A DNA stretch of 64,000 nucleotides, taken from IMG/VR virus record IMGVR_UViG_3300028800_000076, positions 1 through 64,000 of that record; one strand, written 5' to 3'. Positions 30,802 through 39,010 of the stretch are shown one piece after another. The position numbers and the translations under genes were made by a program. Position 1 is the first letter of the stretch. Each line of letters opens with the position of its first letter. This DNA comes from a virus. The notes under the pieces are model-generated. The model was not told the origin of the DNA. It searched no databases and was given only the letters and a program-made list of their open reading frames with translations.

Positions 30802-30867
30802 TCAGTAGTTGCTTGGCCAGCGACTGCACTTCGGCTTGTCGATGGTTCGGTACTCAAGACGCTGCAT
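30802..30867 (-). CDS. Possible 21-residue micro-ORF
   Basis: A short reading frame (MQRLEYRTIDKP..., one Cys, two Trp/Tyr near the end) with AGAGG before its ATG, between the membrane protein and the DUF6197-like gene. It could be a leader peptide or chance; kept only because the genes here are otherwise packed end to end. Confidence 0.25.
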   Translation of the reverse strand: MQRLEYRTIDKPKCSRWPSNY

Positions 30868-31105
30868 TAGAATACCTCTTATAGGTATGCCAGTTCATGC
30901 GGATGCAAACCAGATTTGCGGCCGCAAGGCCCAGATTGATGATGCCCAGCACCTCGGTGAATGCTCCCATATGCAGCGGGCCAAGGCAGAGATACGCCAC
31001 ATAAAAGCAGAAGGCTGCTACCAAAAAGTGCAGCACCATCAATACTATGGCCATGTTTCTAAGGGACACGACGAGCCTCCACGCTCGGTTGATGTGGCCC
31101 ATCAT
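30854..31105 (-). CDS. Small two-span membrane protein
   Basis: An 83-residue protein with hydrophobic helices at about residues 18-41 and 48-66 and basic ends. It is the first gene of the leftward arm after the non-coding divide. TTGACA lies about 22 bases before its ATG, too close for a normal leader, so it may be transcribed almost leaderless or from elsewhere. Function unknown. Confidence 0.55.
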   Translation of the reverse strand: MMGHINRAWRLVVSLRNMAIVLMVLHFLVAAFCFYVAYLCLGPLHMGAFTEVLGIINLGLAAANLVCIRMNWHTYKRYSNAAS

Positions 31106-31124
31106 GTGTCACTTGGAATGCAGT

Positions 31125-31150
31125 TGTCAAGCGCAAACCCAAACTGGGTT
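31125..31150. promoter_or_regulatory. Palindromic AACCCA-AAC-TGGGTT next to TTGACA
   Basis: TTGACA on the minus strand (31130-31125) is adjacent to the perfect inverted repeat AACCCA-AAC-TGGGTT at 31136-31150. The half-site matches the TAACCCA/TGGGTTA element at 6076, 9557, 14716, 19373 and 21846, here as a full palindrome, which suggests an operator for a dimeric protein. Confidence 0.45.
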
Positions 31151-31207
31151 AATTGCTCTTATATGTCAGGGGCTTGACGGGAGGCTAAGGCTGAGGCACA
31201 AAAGGGA

Positions 31208-31236
31208 GCCCCCGCGAGGCGCAAACCTCCGGGGGC
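31208..31236 (-). terminator. Strong hairpin, terminator-like on the minus strand
   Basis: GCCCCCG and GAGG pair with CCTC and CGGGGGC around a six-base loop, with one bulged C: eleven base pairs, nearly all G-C. On the minus strand it is followed by TCCCTTTTG. It may stop leftward readthrough into the early arm or cap a structured RNA together with the nested stem to its right. Confidence 0.5.
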
Positions 31237-31254
31237 GTGATCGGTGGATATCTT

Positions 31255-31319
31255 GCTTGGGCAGCAGGGACCGATGGGTAGTAAATACCCTTCCTAGGTC
31301 CTCCACGCAAGCCCCAAGC
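31255..31319. ncRNA. Nested three-helix stem, candidate structured RNA
   Basis: Three helices nest in one another: GCTTGGG (31255-31261) with CCCAAGC (31313-31319), GGACC (31268-31272) with GGTCC (31297-31301), and GGGTA (31276-31280) with TACCC (31286-31290) around a GTAAA loop. This is unlikely by chance in a gap between two oppositely transcribed arms. Strand is undecided. I match it to no known RNA family. The remaining non-coding sequence 31320-31635 holds no gene I can support. Confidence 0.45.
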
Positions 31320-31635
31320 CGCCAATCACACAGTCCAACAGACGGGCTGCGTGCCTCCGTGAACAGAGCGGGGAGCCAGCGAGGGACAAGCCTACCAGCA
31401 CAAATAGGATGCCTTGAAACAGAGGCAGGTGATTCGGGCCGATGGTTGGACCCGATGAGCTACCGTCAGATGAAGCAGCGGAAGGACCGACAGGCTGACC
31501 CCGGCCCATAATCTCCGCTCAACCATGAAAGCCTGCGCGCCGTGGCTCCATCAGTCATGACCGGCTACTTCGGCCAGGGATGGTCGAAGTCTGCCCCGCC
31601 TTCCGTTCACCGCTCAGTCATGTACTATCTTATTC

Positions 31636-33285
31636 ATGAACCAAGCCCTTCTCCTCGCAGCCGCAGCCAAGAAATACAGGGAACTGGCTGAGCGAGAGCA
31701 GTGTGAAGATGATCTCTACAAGTTCCTTCAGGCAGGCTGGAAGTACATTGACCCCGCCCCTTTTGTCGGCGGCTGGCATCTGGAGGCCATCGCAGAGCAC
31801 CTGGAGGCGGTCACCAGGGGCCAGATCAAGCGGTTGCTGATCAACGTGCCGCCCCGCTCCTCCAAAAGCTCCCTGTGCTCTGTGGCATGGCCAGCCTGGA
31901 CCTGGGCGCAGTCAGTGCAGGGTCCTTGCTCAGGCCCTCACGTCCAGTTCCTCAGCGCGTCCTATGCGCAGACCCTGGCATTGCGTGATTCGGTCAAGAA
32001 CCGCCGCCTGATCGAATCGCCATGGTTCAAGAAAATCTGGGGCGAGCGATTCCAGATGACCTCGGACGTGAACACCAAGGGCCGATTCGAGAACAACAAG
32101 GGCGGGTACAGACTCGCAACGTCTGTAGACGGGGCCCTAACTGGGGAAGGCGGACAGGTCATTTTAGTGGATGACGCCCATAATGCCACCGAGATCGAAT
32201 CAGACTTGGTGCGCGAATCCACCATCATGTGGTGGGACGAGGCCATGAGCACCCGCCTCAATGATCCGGCCACAGGTGCCTTTGTGGTGATCATGCAAAG
32301 GCTTCACCAGGAAGACTTAACGGGCCACATCAAGGACAAGGACCCCAACAACGACTGGACGTGGCTGATGCTGCCCATGGAGCACGACCGCTCCAGGCAC
32401 TGCATCACCTACGCCAAGAATGAATACGGCGAGAAAGAACAACTCTGGGAGGACCCTCGCGAGGAGGAAGACGAGCTTCTGTGCCCCACCCGCTTTCCCC
32501 GCGAGCAGGTGGACCGCCTCAAGGCCCAGCTAGGCCCCTTCGCAGCGGCGGGCCAACTTCAGCAGAGCCCCACGCCCAGAGGCGGCGGTATCATCAAGGA
32601 GGAGTGGTGGCAGGACTGGGAGGAGGATTCCTACCCGGTATTTGAGTACCTCATTGCCTCTGTGGATACGGCCTACACCGAGAAAGAGGAAAACGATCCC
32701 AGCGCGCTGACCATCTGGGGCGTCTTTCGCGAATACCGCACCGGCAACATGAAGATCATGCTGGTCTGGGCCTGGGAGGGCAGATTCGAGCTACACGACC
32801 TCGTGGAGGAAATCCTAACCACTTGTACGGTCAGTCCTATTTCCAATACACGCCAGGAGAAGCACGCAGGCAGGCCACGCTTTCCGGTCCATCTTTTATT
32901 GGTGGAATCCAAGGCTTCGGGATTGTCGGTGGGGCAAGAACTCTACCGGCTCATTGCGGGCAATGCGCCCTTCAACATCCAATTCCCCAACCTCAATAAG
33001 GGCCGATACACCCAGGACAAGGTGGCCCGGCTTTATTCGGTCCAGCATATCTTTGCGGACAAGATGGTCTACGCCCCACTGGGTAGAACCTTTGTGGACA
33101 AGGTGATCGATCAGGTCTCGGCCTTCCCCAAGGTCTCCCACGACGACTTGGTGGATACGGTCTCCCAGGCGCTCAAGTACCTCCGAGACACCGGCATCTT
33201 GGTGCGTCGGGACGAGCAGGCACTAGATTTAGATAGGGAAATGGCTTACCGTCCCAAGCAATTACCATTGTACCCAACCGGCTAG
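31636..33285 (+). CDS. terL: Terminase large subunit
   Basis: A 549-residue packaging motor and nuclease. ATPase half: PPRSSKSS at 72-79 as a variant Walker A, VILVDDAH at 175-182 as Walker B (Asp-Asp in place of Asp-Glu), then VVIMQRLHQEDLTGH coupling motif. Nuclease half: ASVDTAYTEKEENDPSA with D344, LLLVESKASG, and SHDDLVDTVSQAL near 501-513, the RNase-H-like metal residues. The layout matches the large terminases with a TIGR01630-type C terminus. No strong ribosome site precedes the ATG. It opens the rightward virion operon after the non-coding divide. Confidence 0.95.
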   Translation: MNQALLLAAAAKKYRELAEREQCEDDLYKFLQAGWKYIDPAPFVGGWHLEAIAEHLEAVTRGQIKRLLINVPPRSSKSSLCSVAWPAWTWAQSVQGPCSGPHVQFLSASYAQTLALRDSVKNRRLIESPWFKKIWGERFQMTSDVNTKGRFENNKGGYRLATSVDGALTGEGGQVILVDDAHNATEIESDLVRESTIMWWDEAMSTRLNDPATGAFVVIMQRLHQEDLTGHIKDKDPNNDWTWLMLPMEHDRSRHCITYAKNEYGEKEQLWEDPREEEDELLCPTRFPREQVDRLKAQLGPFAAAGQLQQSPTPRGGGIIKEEWWQDWEEDSYPVFEYLIASVDTAYTEKEENDPSALTIWGVFREYRTGNMKIMLVWAWEGRFELHDLVEEILTTCTVSPISNTRQEKHAGRPRFPVHLLLVESKASGLSVGQELYRLIAGNAPFNIQFPNLNKGRYTQDKVARLYSVQHIFADKMVYAPLGRTFVDKVIDQVSAFPKVSHDDLVDTVSQALKYLRDTGILVRRDEQALDLDREMAYRPKQLPLYPTG

Positions 33286-33288
33286 GGC

Positions 33289-33510
33289 ATGGGCCAAGGC
33301 GCACAGCACGAATTCGAGGTTGTGACTGACTACTGCATCCGATGCGGATGCTCCCGCATCGATGACGTTCAGGGCTTCCGGCATCACTGTGATGAGGTGG
33401 GGAATGTGGTGGGGATTTCGCATCTGGTCTTGCTGAAAAGGTGGAGGAAGCCACTCGATGAAATCTGCAAAGAACTCAGCGAGCATTCTAGCGCCGCCAA
33501 ATCCGGCTAA
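33289..33510 (+). CDS. Small protein with CxxC
   Basis: A 73-residue protein with TDYCIRCGCSRIDD near residue 15-25 and a helical basic C terminus. The cysteine cluster suggests zinc binding. It follows terL by three bases and overlaps the next small gene. Small cysteine proteins in this place occur in related phages as far as I recall; function unknown. Confidence 0.55.
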   Translation: MGQGAQHEFEVVTDYCIRCGCSRIDDVQGFRHHCDEVGNVVGISHLVLLKRWRKPLDEICKELSEHSSAAKSG

Positions 33511-33742
33511 CATCGATATGTTACGCAAGATTGTGGAGGACCTTTCCCCGCAAGCCCTTCCCGAAGGCGCAGCCCTGTTCTGGAGCCCCGATGGTGGCTT
33601 TCAGCTTCATGTGCCGGAGCCCCCAGCAGGCGAGAGTATCCCGATGCCAGCCTACATTATGGGGCTCTGCTTTGTCCGCCTGACGACTGACCCGTATTTC
33701 AAGCAAGAAATGATGAACTGGGCCAACCGGAACCAGAATTAA
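33458..33742 (+). CDS. Small hypothetical protein between terL and portal
   Basis: A 94-residue protein; from residue 21 on (LRKIVEDLSPQALPEGAALFW) it looks like a compact alpha/beta protein. Two starts are possible: 33458, with GGAGGAAG before it but overlapping the gene upstream, and 33518, with little ribosome site. I kept the longer one. The stop forms a TAATG junction with the next gene. Confidence 0.55.
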   Translation: MKSAKNSASILAPPNPANIDMLRKIVEDLSPQALPEGAALFWSPDGGFQLHVPEPPAGESIPMPAYIMGLCFVRLTTDPYFKQEMMNWANRNQN

Positions 33743-33867
33743 TGGACCACGCAATCACATTGGGTGATGTTCTGGTGGTTCTGGCCGTGTTTGTCGGCGT
33801 TCTGGGCGCGCTCGGTCTTCTGGTTCTTGTGATCAGCCTTACGAATCCATTCAGGAGCGGCCATTAA
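33742..33867 (+). CDS. 41-residue single-span membrane protein
   Basis: Found by hand. One long hydrophobic helix (about residues 8-34, rich in V, L, G) and a short basic tail. TAATG junctions on both sides tie it to its neighbours, and it directly precedes the portal gene. Holin-like or membrane-anchoring roles are possible; nothing decides. Confidence 0.65.
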   Translation: MDHAITLGDVLVVLAVFVGVLGALGLLVLVISLTNPFRSGH

Positions 33868-36539
33868 TGGCGCGCAGGCCCTCCGCACTGAAGCTGGTCC
33901 AGCCGGAAAACGCCCTTCCGGGCCCCGCCAGCGTTGACGTGCCCCCGCAGGGGCCTGATTCGCCTGTTTCGGTCAAAGATGGCGTCCTTTCCATCGAACA
34001 TCCGGACGGTGCGGTCACCATCGACTTCAATCCGGACCTCTCGAACCCAGACAAGAAGATTTCAGGCGACTTTTACGCCAATTTGGCGGGCGAAATAGAC
34101 GAAGGGACGCTGGAAACCATCGCTGCTGATCTCCTGGAGGGCTTCGACCGCGATGTGCAGTCCCGCAAGGAGTGGCTGGACACCCGGGCACGCGGAATCC
34201 AGCTTTTGGGTCTCAAACTGAATGACCCTAAGTCTGCCCCGGTCGATGGAACGGCCTCAATGGAGGGCACGTCCCAGGTTACGCACCCCCTGCTGCTGGA
34301 ATCCACCATCCGCTTCCAGGCCACCGCCCGTGGCGAGCTTTTGCCTGCCTCAGGGCCGGTCAAGGTGCGCAACGACGCGGTGCCGAACCCGAAGCCTGCC
34401 CCGCCGATGCCGCCCGTGGCCCTGCCGCCGCCGTCCCAGGAGAACAATCTGGGCATGGTGCCGGACGGCATGCCTGCTCCAGGCTCACCTGGGGCTGCAC
34501 CTCCCGCACCGTCTCCAGGGCCGCCACAGGGCATGCCAGGGCCCGCAGGAGGCGCTCCTGGGGCTCCGCCGCTGCCTGCCCCGCCCCCGCCTCCTCCTGA
34601 GGATCAGCCGATCAGTGACGACGATCTGGCGGGTGCCCTCGAAAAGGATATGAACCACTACCTGACGGTGACGGCGAAGGAATACATCCCCGACACCGAC
34701 AGAATGCTGTTCTACATCGGCTTTGGCGGTGACGGCTTCAAGAAGGTCTTTAATTGTCCCCTGAGGCAGCGCCCGGTCTCGGAGAGCGTAGACGCCGAGG
34801 ACCTGATTGTATCCAACGCTGCGACTGCGCTGGCCAATTGTGGGCGCATCACGCATCGCATCCGGATGCGCAAATCCATCCTCAAGCGCATGCAGATTAT
34901 CGGCGCGTACCGGGATGTGGAGCTTAATACCCCCTCCCCGCCGCAGCCGACCCCCGTAGACGTAAAGAAGGCTGAGATCGCAGGCGAGAATGTCAACGTC
35001 CAACGCCCCCAGGATCGCGACTACGAGATTCTGGAAATCTACTGCGAGCTTGATCTGGACGACTTCGCGCCCAAGCACCTCAGGAAAGAGGGCCTGCCGC
35101 TGCCCTATCGGGTGACCATCGAGAGGCAATCCAGGCAGGTACTCTCGGTTATCAGAAACTGGAACGAAGACGACAAACAGGCCCTGCCCAAGCAGTTCTT
35201 TGTGCAGTTTCCCTTTGTACGTGGCCTTGGCTTTTATGGCCTGGGCTTCATCCACATTCTGGGCAACACCACTATTGCGCTTACGGCTTTGTGGCGCGAA
35301 ATCATCGATGCCGGAATGTTCGCCAACTTCCCGGGCTTCCTCTATCTCAAAGCGCTGGGCAGGCAGCTAACCAATCAATTCCGGGTGCCTCCTGGCGGCG
35401 GCGTGGGTCTCGATGGAGGTCCCGGCCAAGACATCCGCTCCATGGTGATGGCGCTCCCCTACAAGGAACCCGGCGCGGCCATCACATCCTTTACCTCGCA
35501 CATCGAGGAGGTGGGCCAGCGTCTAGGCATGACCGGCCAGACGGAGGTGGGCGAGGGCAAGCAGGATGCTCCAGTTGGCACCACGCTGGCCCTGATCGAG
35601 CAGGCCACCAAGATCATGGACTCGGCCCACAAGCGGCTTCATGCCGCCCAGGCCGAAGAATTCCAGTTGCTCAAGGAGCGCTTCAAGGAAGACCCAGAAG
35701 CGCTGTGGCGGCACAACAAGCGCCCCACATTGCCCTGGAAAAAGGAGATGCTCTTAAGTGCCCTGGAGAACCATGATCTGGTTCCGGTGGCCGATCCGAA
35801 CAATCCCACGTCGCTGCATCGTGTGGCCAAGGCGCAGGCCCTCCAGCAGCTTCAGCAGACCTATCCGAACCTCTACAATCCGCTGGCGATCAACCAGCGC
35901 ATTCTGCGCACGGTGGATATCGACCCAGAGGGCCTCTTCAACGAGACGCCGACTCCGGATAAGCCAGACCCGAGACTGGTTGCGATCCAGGAGAAGGCTA
36001 AGGCATCGCAGATGCAGGCCCAGTTGGGTGCGATGCAGGCCCAGTTGCAGCAGACTGTAGAGACCATGAAGGTCCAGAATGCCCAGCAGGACCGCGAATC
36101 ACGCGAGCGCATTGCTGCGGCCAAGCAGCGCCTGGAAGAAACCCGGCTGGTGATCGAGCAAATCAAAGACTCGGATCAGTGGAATATGGAAAACGCTCAG
36201 CGCATCCAGGAAATGTACCACAAGGAAATGGCGCAAGCGGCTGACCTGGAGAATGAGCGCCGCCGCATGGTCATGGATGGCGCGCAGAAGCACCAGGAGC
36301 TTCAGCAGCAGGGCGTGGAGAAGGCCGTTGAGATACATCACGATAACATTGCCGCCACGCATGAGCATGAGCGAGCTAAGCAGCAGCATTCTGCCGATAT
36401 GGACATGGCCCAGCAAAAGCACGAGCAGGCCATGGAGCATCAGCGCCAGCTTCACGAACAAAAGCTGGAGCAAGCCAAAGCCCTTGCGGCTCAGGCAAAA
36501 GCAGCTAAACCTAGCAAACCCACAAAGGGGAAAAGCTAA
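33867..36539 (+). CDS. Portal protein, podovirus (P22-like) type
   Basis: An 890-residue protein. Residues about 90-500 look like a portal core (KEWLDTRARGIQLLGLKLND, DRMLFYIGFGGDGFKKVF, LDDFAPKHLRKEGLPLPY, FPFVRGLGFYGLGFIHILG). A proline-rich insert lies near 175-250, and the last 200 residues are a Q/E/M-rich coiled coil (repeated AQLGAMQAQL units) ending in basic KPSKPTKGKS. The dodecameric portal is the DNA gate of the head. It is longer than most portals because of the insert and the coiled-coil tail. Start in a TAATG junction. Confidence 0.88.
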   Translation: MARRPSALKLVQPENALPGPASVDVPPQGPDSPVSVKDGVLSIEHPDGAVTIDFNPDLSNPDKKISGDFYANLAGEIDEGTLETIAADLLEGFDRDVQSRKEWLDTRARGIQLLGLKLNDPKSAPVDGTASMEGTSQVTHPLLLESTIRFQATARGELLPASGPVKVRNDAVPNPKPAPPMPPVALPPPSQENNLGMVPDGMPAPGSPGAAPPAPSPGPPQGMPGPAGGAPGAPPLPAPPPPPPEDQPISDDDLAGALEKDMNHYLTVTAKEYIPDTDRMLFYIGFGGDGFKKVFNCPLRQRPVSESVDAEDLIVSNAATALANCGRITHRIRMRKSILKRMQIIGAYRDVELNTPSPPQPTPVDVKKAEIAGENVNVQRPQDRDYEILEIYCELDLDDFAPKHLRKEGLPLPYRVTIERQSRQVLSVIRNWNEDDKQALPKQFFVQFPFVRGLGFYGLGFIHILGNTTIALTALWREIIDAGMFANFPGFLYLKALGRQLTNQFRVPPGGGVGLDGGPGQDIRSMVMALPYKEPGAAITSFTSHIEEVGQRLGMTGQTEVGEGKQDAPVGTTLALIEQATKIMDSAHKRLHAAQAEEFQLLKERFKEDPEALWRHNKRPTLPWKKEMLLSALENHDLVPVADPNNPTSLHRVAKAQALQQLQQTYPNLYNPLAINQRILRTVDIDPEGLFNETPTPDKPDPRLVAIQEKAKASQMQAQLGAMQAQLQQTVETMKVQNAQQDRESRERIAAAKQRLEETRLVIEQIKDSDQWNMENAQRIQEMYHKEMAQAADLENERRRMVMDGAQKHQELQQQGVEKAVEIHHDNIAATHEHERAKQQHSADMDMAQQKHEQAMEHQRQLHEQKLEQAKALAAQAKAAKPSKPTKGKS

Positions 36540-36745
36540 TGGCCCAAACCAAAGAGCTTACCAAAGGTCTTGTTGACGAGACGGCAGCCACACCTGCCCA
36601 GGAACAGAAGCCACAGGCCTATTGTGATCGACAGGGCCCCGGCTACGACAACGATGTCTCGCTCAAAAGCTGGCTCCGCAATGGGGATGCTACGACCAAG
36701 CCCGGCTTCGATCACACAGGCAAAGGCACGAAGGAGAAGGTCTGA
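36539..36745 (+). CDS. Small hypothetical protein after portal
   Basis: A 68-residue polar protein, disordered-looking, with KSWLRNGDATTKPGFDHTG near its end. TAATG junction with the portal gene and TGATG junction with the next. Probably a minor virion or assembly factor by position. No family recognised. Confidence 0.55.
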   Translation: MAQTKELTKGLVDETAATPAQEQKPQAYCDRQGPGYDNDVSLKSWLRNGDATTKPGFDHTGKGTKEKV

Positions 36746-36951
36746 TGGCCCATCCTTATGCCGATAAGATTCCAGGCCGGGCTAAAGCGCAGGCAATGTG
36801 TAAAGCTGACGGTGGTATGGTCGTAGCCACTCAGGCTCCTGTGAATGAGCAATTCCCCGGAGCCTCTACAGACAATCCCATCGATCAGTCTCGAACGCGG
36901 CACTTCCAGCGCCAGCGCAAAGACTATTCGTCTGAACCGAAGGTGGGCTAG
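36745..36951 (+). CDS. Small hypothetical protein
   Basis: A 68-residue protein starting with AHPYADKIPGRAKAQAMCKADGG, a basic stretch with a single cysteine, then polar sequence. The AHP start recurs in the next gene. Role unknown; by position a head or assembly protein. Confidence 0.5.
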   Translation: MAHPYADKIPGRAKAQAMCKADGGMVVATQAPVNEQFPGASTDNPIDQSRTRHFQRQRKDYSSEPKVG

Positions 36952-37401
36952 ATGGCGCACCCCTTCAAAAGCACAGCCAAGAGCGGTTCACGCGGCAAGT
37001 TCAAGGCGCTGACCGGCAAGAAGAGCCGTGCTGAAGGGGATGTGGACGGCTCACATCTTCAGCCAGCCCACAAGCGAATGGCCGACATGGGCATGGTCAA
37101 GGGCGATAAGTCGATGCCCAGGATCGATAAACGGGCCCGTGGTGGCCGCACCAAGTCGAAAATCAACATCAACATCATATCTATGCCTCATGGCGCTGAG
37201 CAGGGGGGTCCTCCTCCACTACCCTCCGCTCCGCCGATGGGGGCAGCCCCCGCCCCGGGTCCTCTCCCGTTCTCGGGCGCGGGGGCACCTCCCATGCCTA
37301 TGCGCAAGCGTGGCGGTCTGGTCAAGATGACGGGCGGCGCTGAAGGCGGCTTAGGCAGGCTCCAAAAAGCTCGCAACGCAAAGAAGATGCGCGGTGGCTA
37401 A
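36952..37401 (+). CDS. Basic structural-region protein with RARGGR motif
   Basis: A 149-residue protein: basic start (HPFKSTAKSGSRGKFKALTGKK), an IDKRARGGRTKSK motif near residue 60, a P/A/G-rich hinge (90-115), and a basic Gly-rich tail ending in KKMRGG. The same DKRARGGRT string occurs in 43797-44033. It resembles short DNA- or protein-binding tails of virion proteins. No family recognised. Confidence 0.55.
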   Translation: MAHPFKSTAKSGSRGKFKALTGKKSRAEGDVDGSHLQPAHKRMADMGMVKGDKSMPRIDKRARGGRTKSKININIISMPHGAEQGGPPPLPSAPPMGAAPAPGPLPFSGAGAPPMPMRKRGGLVKMTGGAEGGLGRLQKARNAKKMRGG

Positions 37402-37582
37402 TCATCCGTATCTGCGCAAGGTCCAGGCCAAGCTCGAAAAGGTCCGCCAAGAGCAGACCGCTCGCATGATGGACGGCCAGTGCAGCGACTACGCCACCTA
37501 CCGTGAATACGTCGGTATGGACCGTGCTATAGGCATGGCCATTCTGATGTGCGACGATATTGAAAACGAGGAGAAGCAATAG
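37394..37582 (+). CDS. Small helical protein, GTG start
   Basis: A 62-residue helical protein (YLRKVQAKLEKVRQEQTARM, then CSDYATYREYVGMDRAIGMA). The GTG at 37394 overlaps the end of the gene before it. Family unknown; many phages carry a short helical protein of this kind in the head operon. Confidence 0.55.
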   Translation: MANHPYLRKVQAKLEKVRQEQTARMMDGQCSDYATYREYVGMDRAIGMAILMCDDIENEEKQ

Positions 37583-37987
37583 ATGCCGGTGGCATTTGCC
37601 AAGAAGACCGAGGTTATCTCTCAGGCCGAAGACCCTGCTGAAGCCATTCGCAAGGCCATCGGAAACACCAAGGATTTTCAAACCTTGGGCGATTTGGTTC
37701 TGGTTGGCACGTATATTCAGCCAGAACAGCGCAAAAGCGGGCTTTACCTCCCCAAGGAGGCAGTTCGAGAGGACGAATACCAGGGCGTGGTCGGACTGAT
37801 CATCCAGATGGGGCCTGACGCTGAAGCGCACGCCAAAGAGATCAATGGCCCCATTGTGGGCGACTGGGTTGTCTATTCGGTCAATAATGGATGGTCGATG
37901 CACCTGCGGGATACCGCGTGCCGACTGGTGCCCTACGACAAGCTCCGCATGCAAATTTCCAGCCCAAGGCTAATTTACAATGCCTAA
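37583..37987 (+). CDS. GroES-like co-chaperonin
   Basis: A 134-residue protein with a GroES-type fold signature: LGDLVLVGTYIQPEQRKSG followed by LYLPKEAVREDEYQGVVG, IIQMGPDAEA and GDWVVYSVNN. It is longer than bacterial GroES by a 40-residue start. Phage GroES-like proteins such as T4 gp31 replace or modify the host cap so that a large capsid protein can fold in host GroEL. Lying between portal and scaffold, six genes before the capsid gene, it probably serves capsid folding. No GroEL gene is present in the window. Confidence 0.8.
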   Translation: MPVAFAKKTEVISQAEDPAEAIRKAIGNTKDFQTLGDLVLVGTYIQPEQRKSGLYLPKEAVREDEYQGVVGLIIQMGPDAEAHAKEINGPIVGDWVVYSVNNGWSMHLRDTACRLVPYDKLRMQISSPRLIYNA

Positions 37988-39008
37988 ACTCAGAGCCGTT
38001 CGCACCAAGGAAGAAGCTGAGCTTGTGCCCCCGACCGAGTCGGTGGCCATCGATCTTTCGCCCGCCCCCATTCCTGCGGAGAAAGAGCCCGATATCCAGG
38101 TTGCGCCCAAGCAGCCCGAGCAAGTCACTGAGCCCCCGGCCGAAGACAGCATCAAGCTCCTCAAGGAGCAGCTTGAGCAATCCAAGAACGCCGAGAAGGC
38201 CGCCCAAGACGCACTGATTGCGGCCCAGCAGCGCGAGCAATCGCTGGCGCGGGAGCGTGATGAAAGTCGCGCCCACGGCACGACTCTCAAGCAGGAGGCT
38301 GACGAGGCCAAGTATACGGCCGTGGTGAATGCCCTGGGCGGAGCCATCGCAGAAGCAGAGGCTGCCCAGCAGGCCTGGGAGGCTGCTGACATCGCGGCCG
38401 ACTCCAAGAGCAAGGCAGAGGCCCAGCGCAGGCTTACGCGCGCCGAAGCCAATGTGGCGCGCTTTGAGGACGCCAAAGACAACATGGAGGCCCGCCGCGA
38501 GCAGGCCAAACGTGAGCCCCCGCCGCGTCCACAGGCCCCGTCCGATCCGGTCGAGGCTGCACTGGCCACAATGCCAACGCTACCCTCGAACGCCCAGACA
38601 TGGCTGCGGTCTCATCCAGAATACCTGACGGATGTGCCCAAGAACGCCAAGCTCCAGGCGCTGCACTGGGAGGTGGTCCGGGCAGGCCATCCACAATTCT
38701 CACAGGGCTACTTCCAGGACCTGGAAGAGCGCCTGGGGTTGCGCCAGAAGGCCCAGCCCACGCAAGAAGACATTGAAGTCGAGGAGCCACCCGCTCCACA
38801 GCCAAGGAGAACCTCTGTGCCCTCAGCCCCGCCGTCTCGCGATGTCCCGTCTGGCGGGACAGGCCAGCGCAGCAAGACCCGTGTCGAGCTTACCCCGGAA
38901 GAGCGCGAGATCGCGCGCCTCAGCGGGGTAGACGAAGTAACTTACGCCAGAGGCAAGCTCGAACTAGAACGCCGCAAATCCAACGGCCTGTATCAGGAAA
39001 GAAACTAA
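37980..39008 (+). CDS. Scaffold-like protein
   Basis: A 342-residue acidic, strongly coiled-coil protein (about residues 55-180, E/A/K/Q-rich) with a P-rich hinge and a C-terminal part ending in LTPEEREIARLSGVDEVTYARGKLEL. Composition and position before the capsid gene are those of internal scaffolding proteins, which shape the procapsid and leave before packaging. The start overlaps the GroES-like gene. Confidence 0.7.
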   Translation: MPKLRAVRTKEEAELVPPTESVAIDLSPAPIPAEKEPDIQVAPKQPEQVTEPPAEDSIKLLKEQLEQSKNAEKAAQDALIAAQQREQSLARERDESRAHGTTLKQEADEAKYTAVVNALGGAIAEAEAAQQAWEAADIAADSKSKAEAQRRLTRAEANVARFEDAKDNMEARREQAKREPPPRPQAPSDPVEAALATMPTLPSNAQTWLRSHPEYLTDVPKNAKLQALHWEVVRAGHPQFSQGYFQDLEERLGLRQKAQPTQEDIEVEEPPAPQPRRTSVPSAPPSRDVPSGGTGQRSKTRVELTPEEREIARLSGVDEVTYARGKLELERRKSNGLYQERN

Positions 39009-39010
39009 TC

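Noticed and set aside
31294-31509. 71-residue minus-strand ORF with hydrophobic stretches in the non-coding divide
   Set aside because: GGAG is only three bases from its ATG, the sequence is Ser/Gly-rich at first, and it overlaps the nested RNA stem. It might be a small membrane protein, but I cannot support it.
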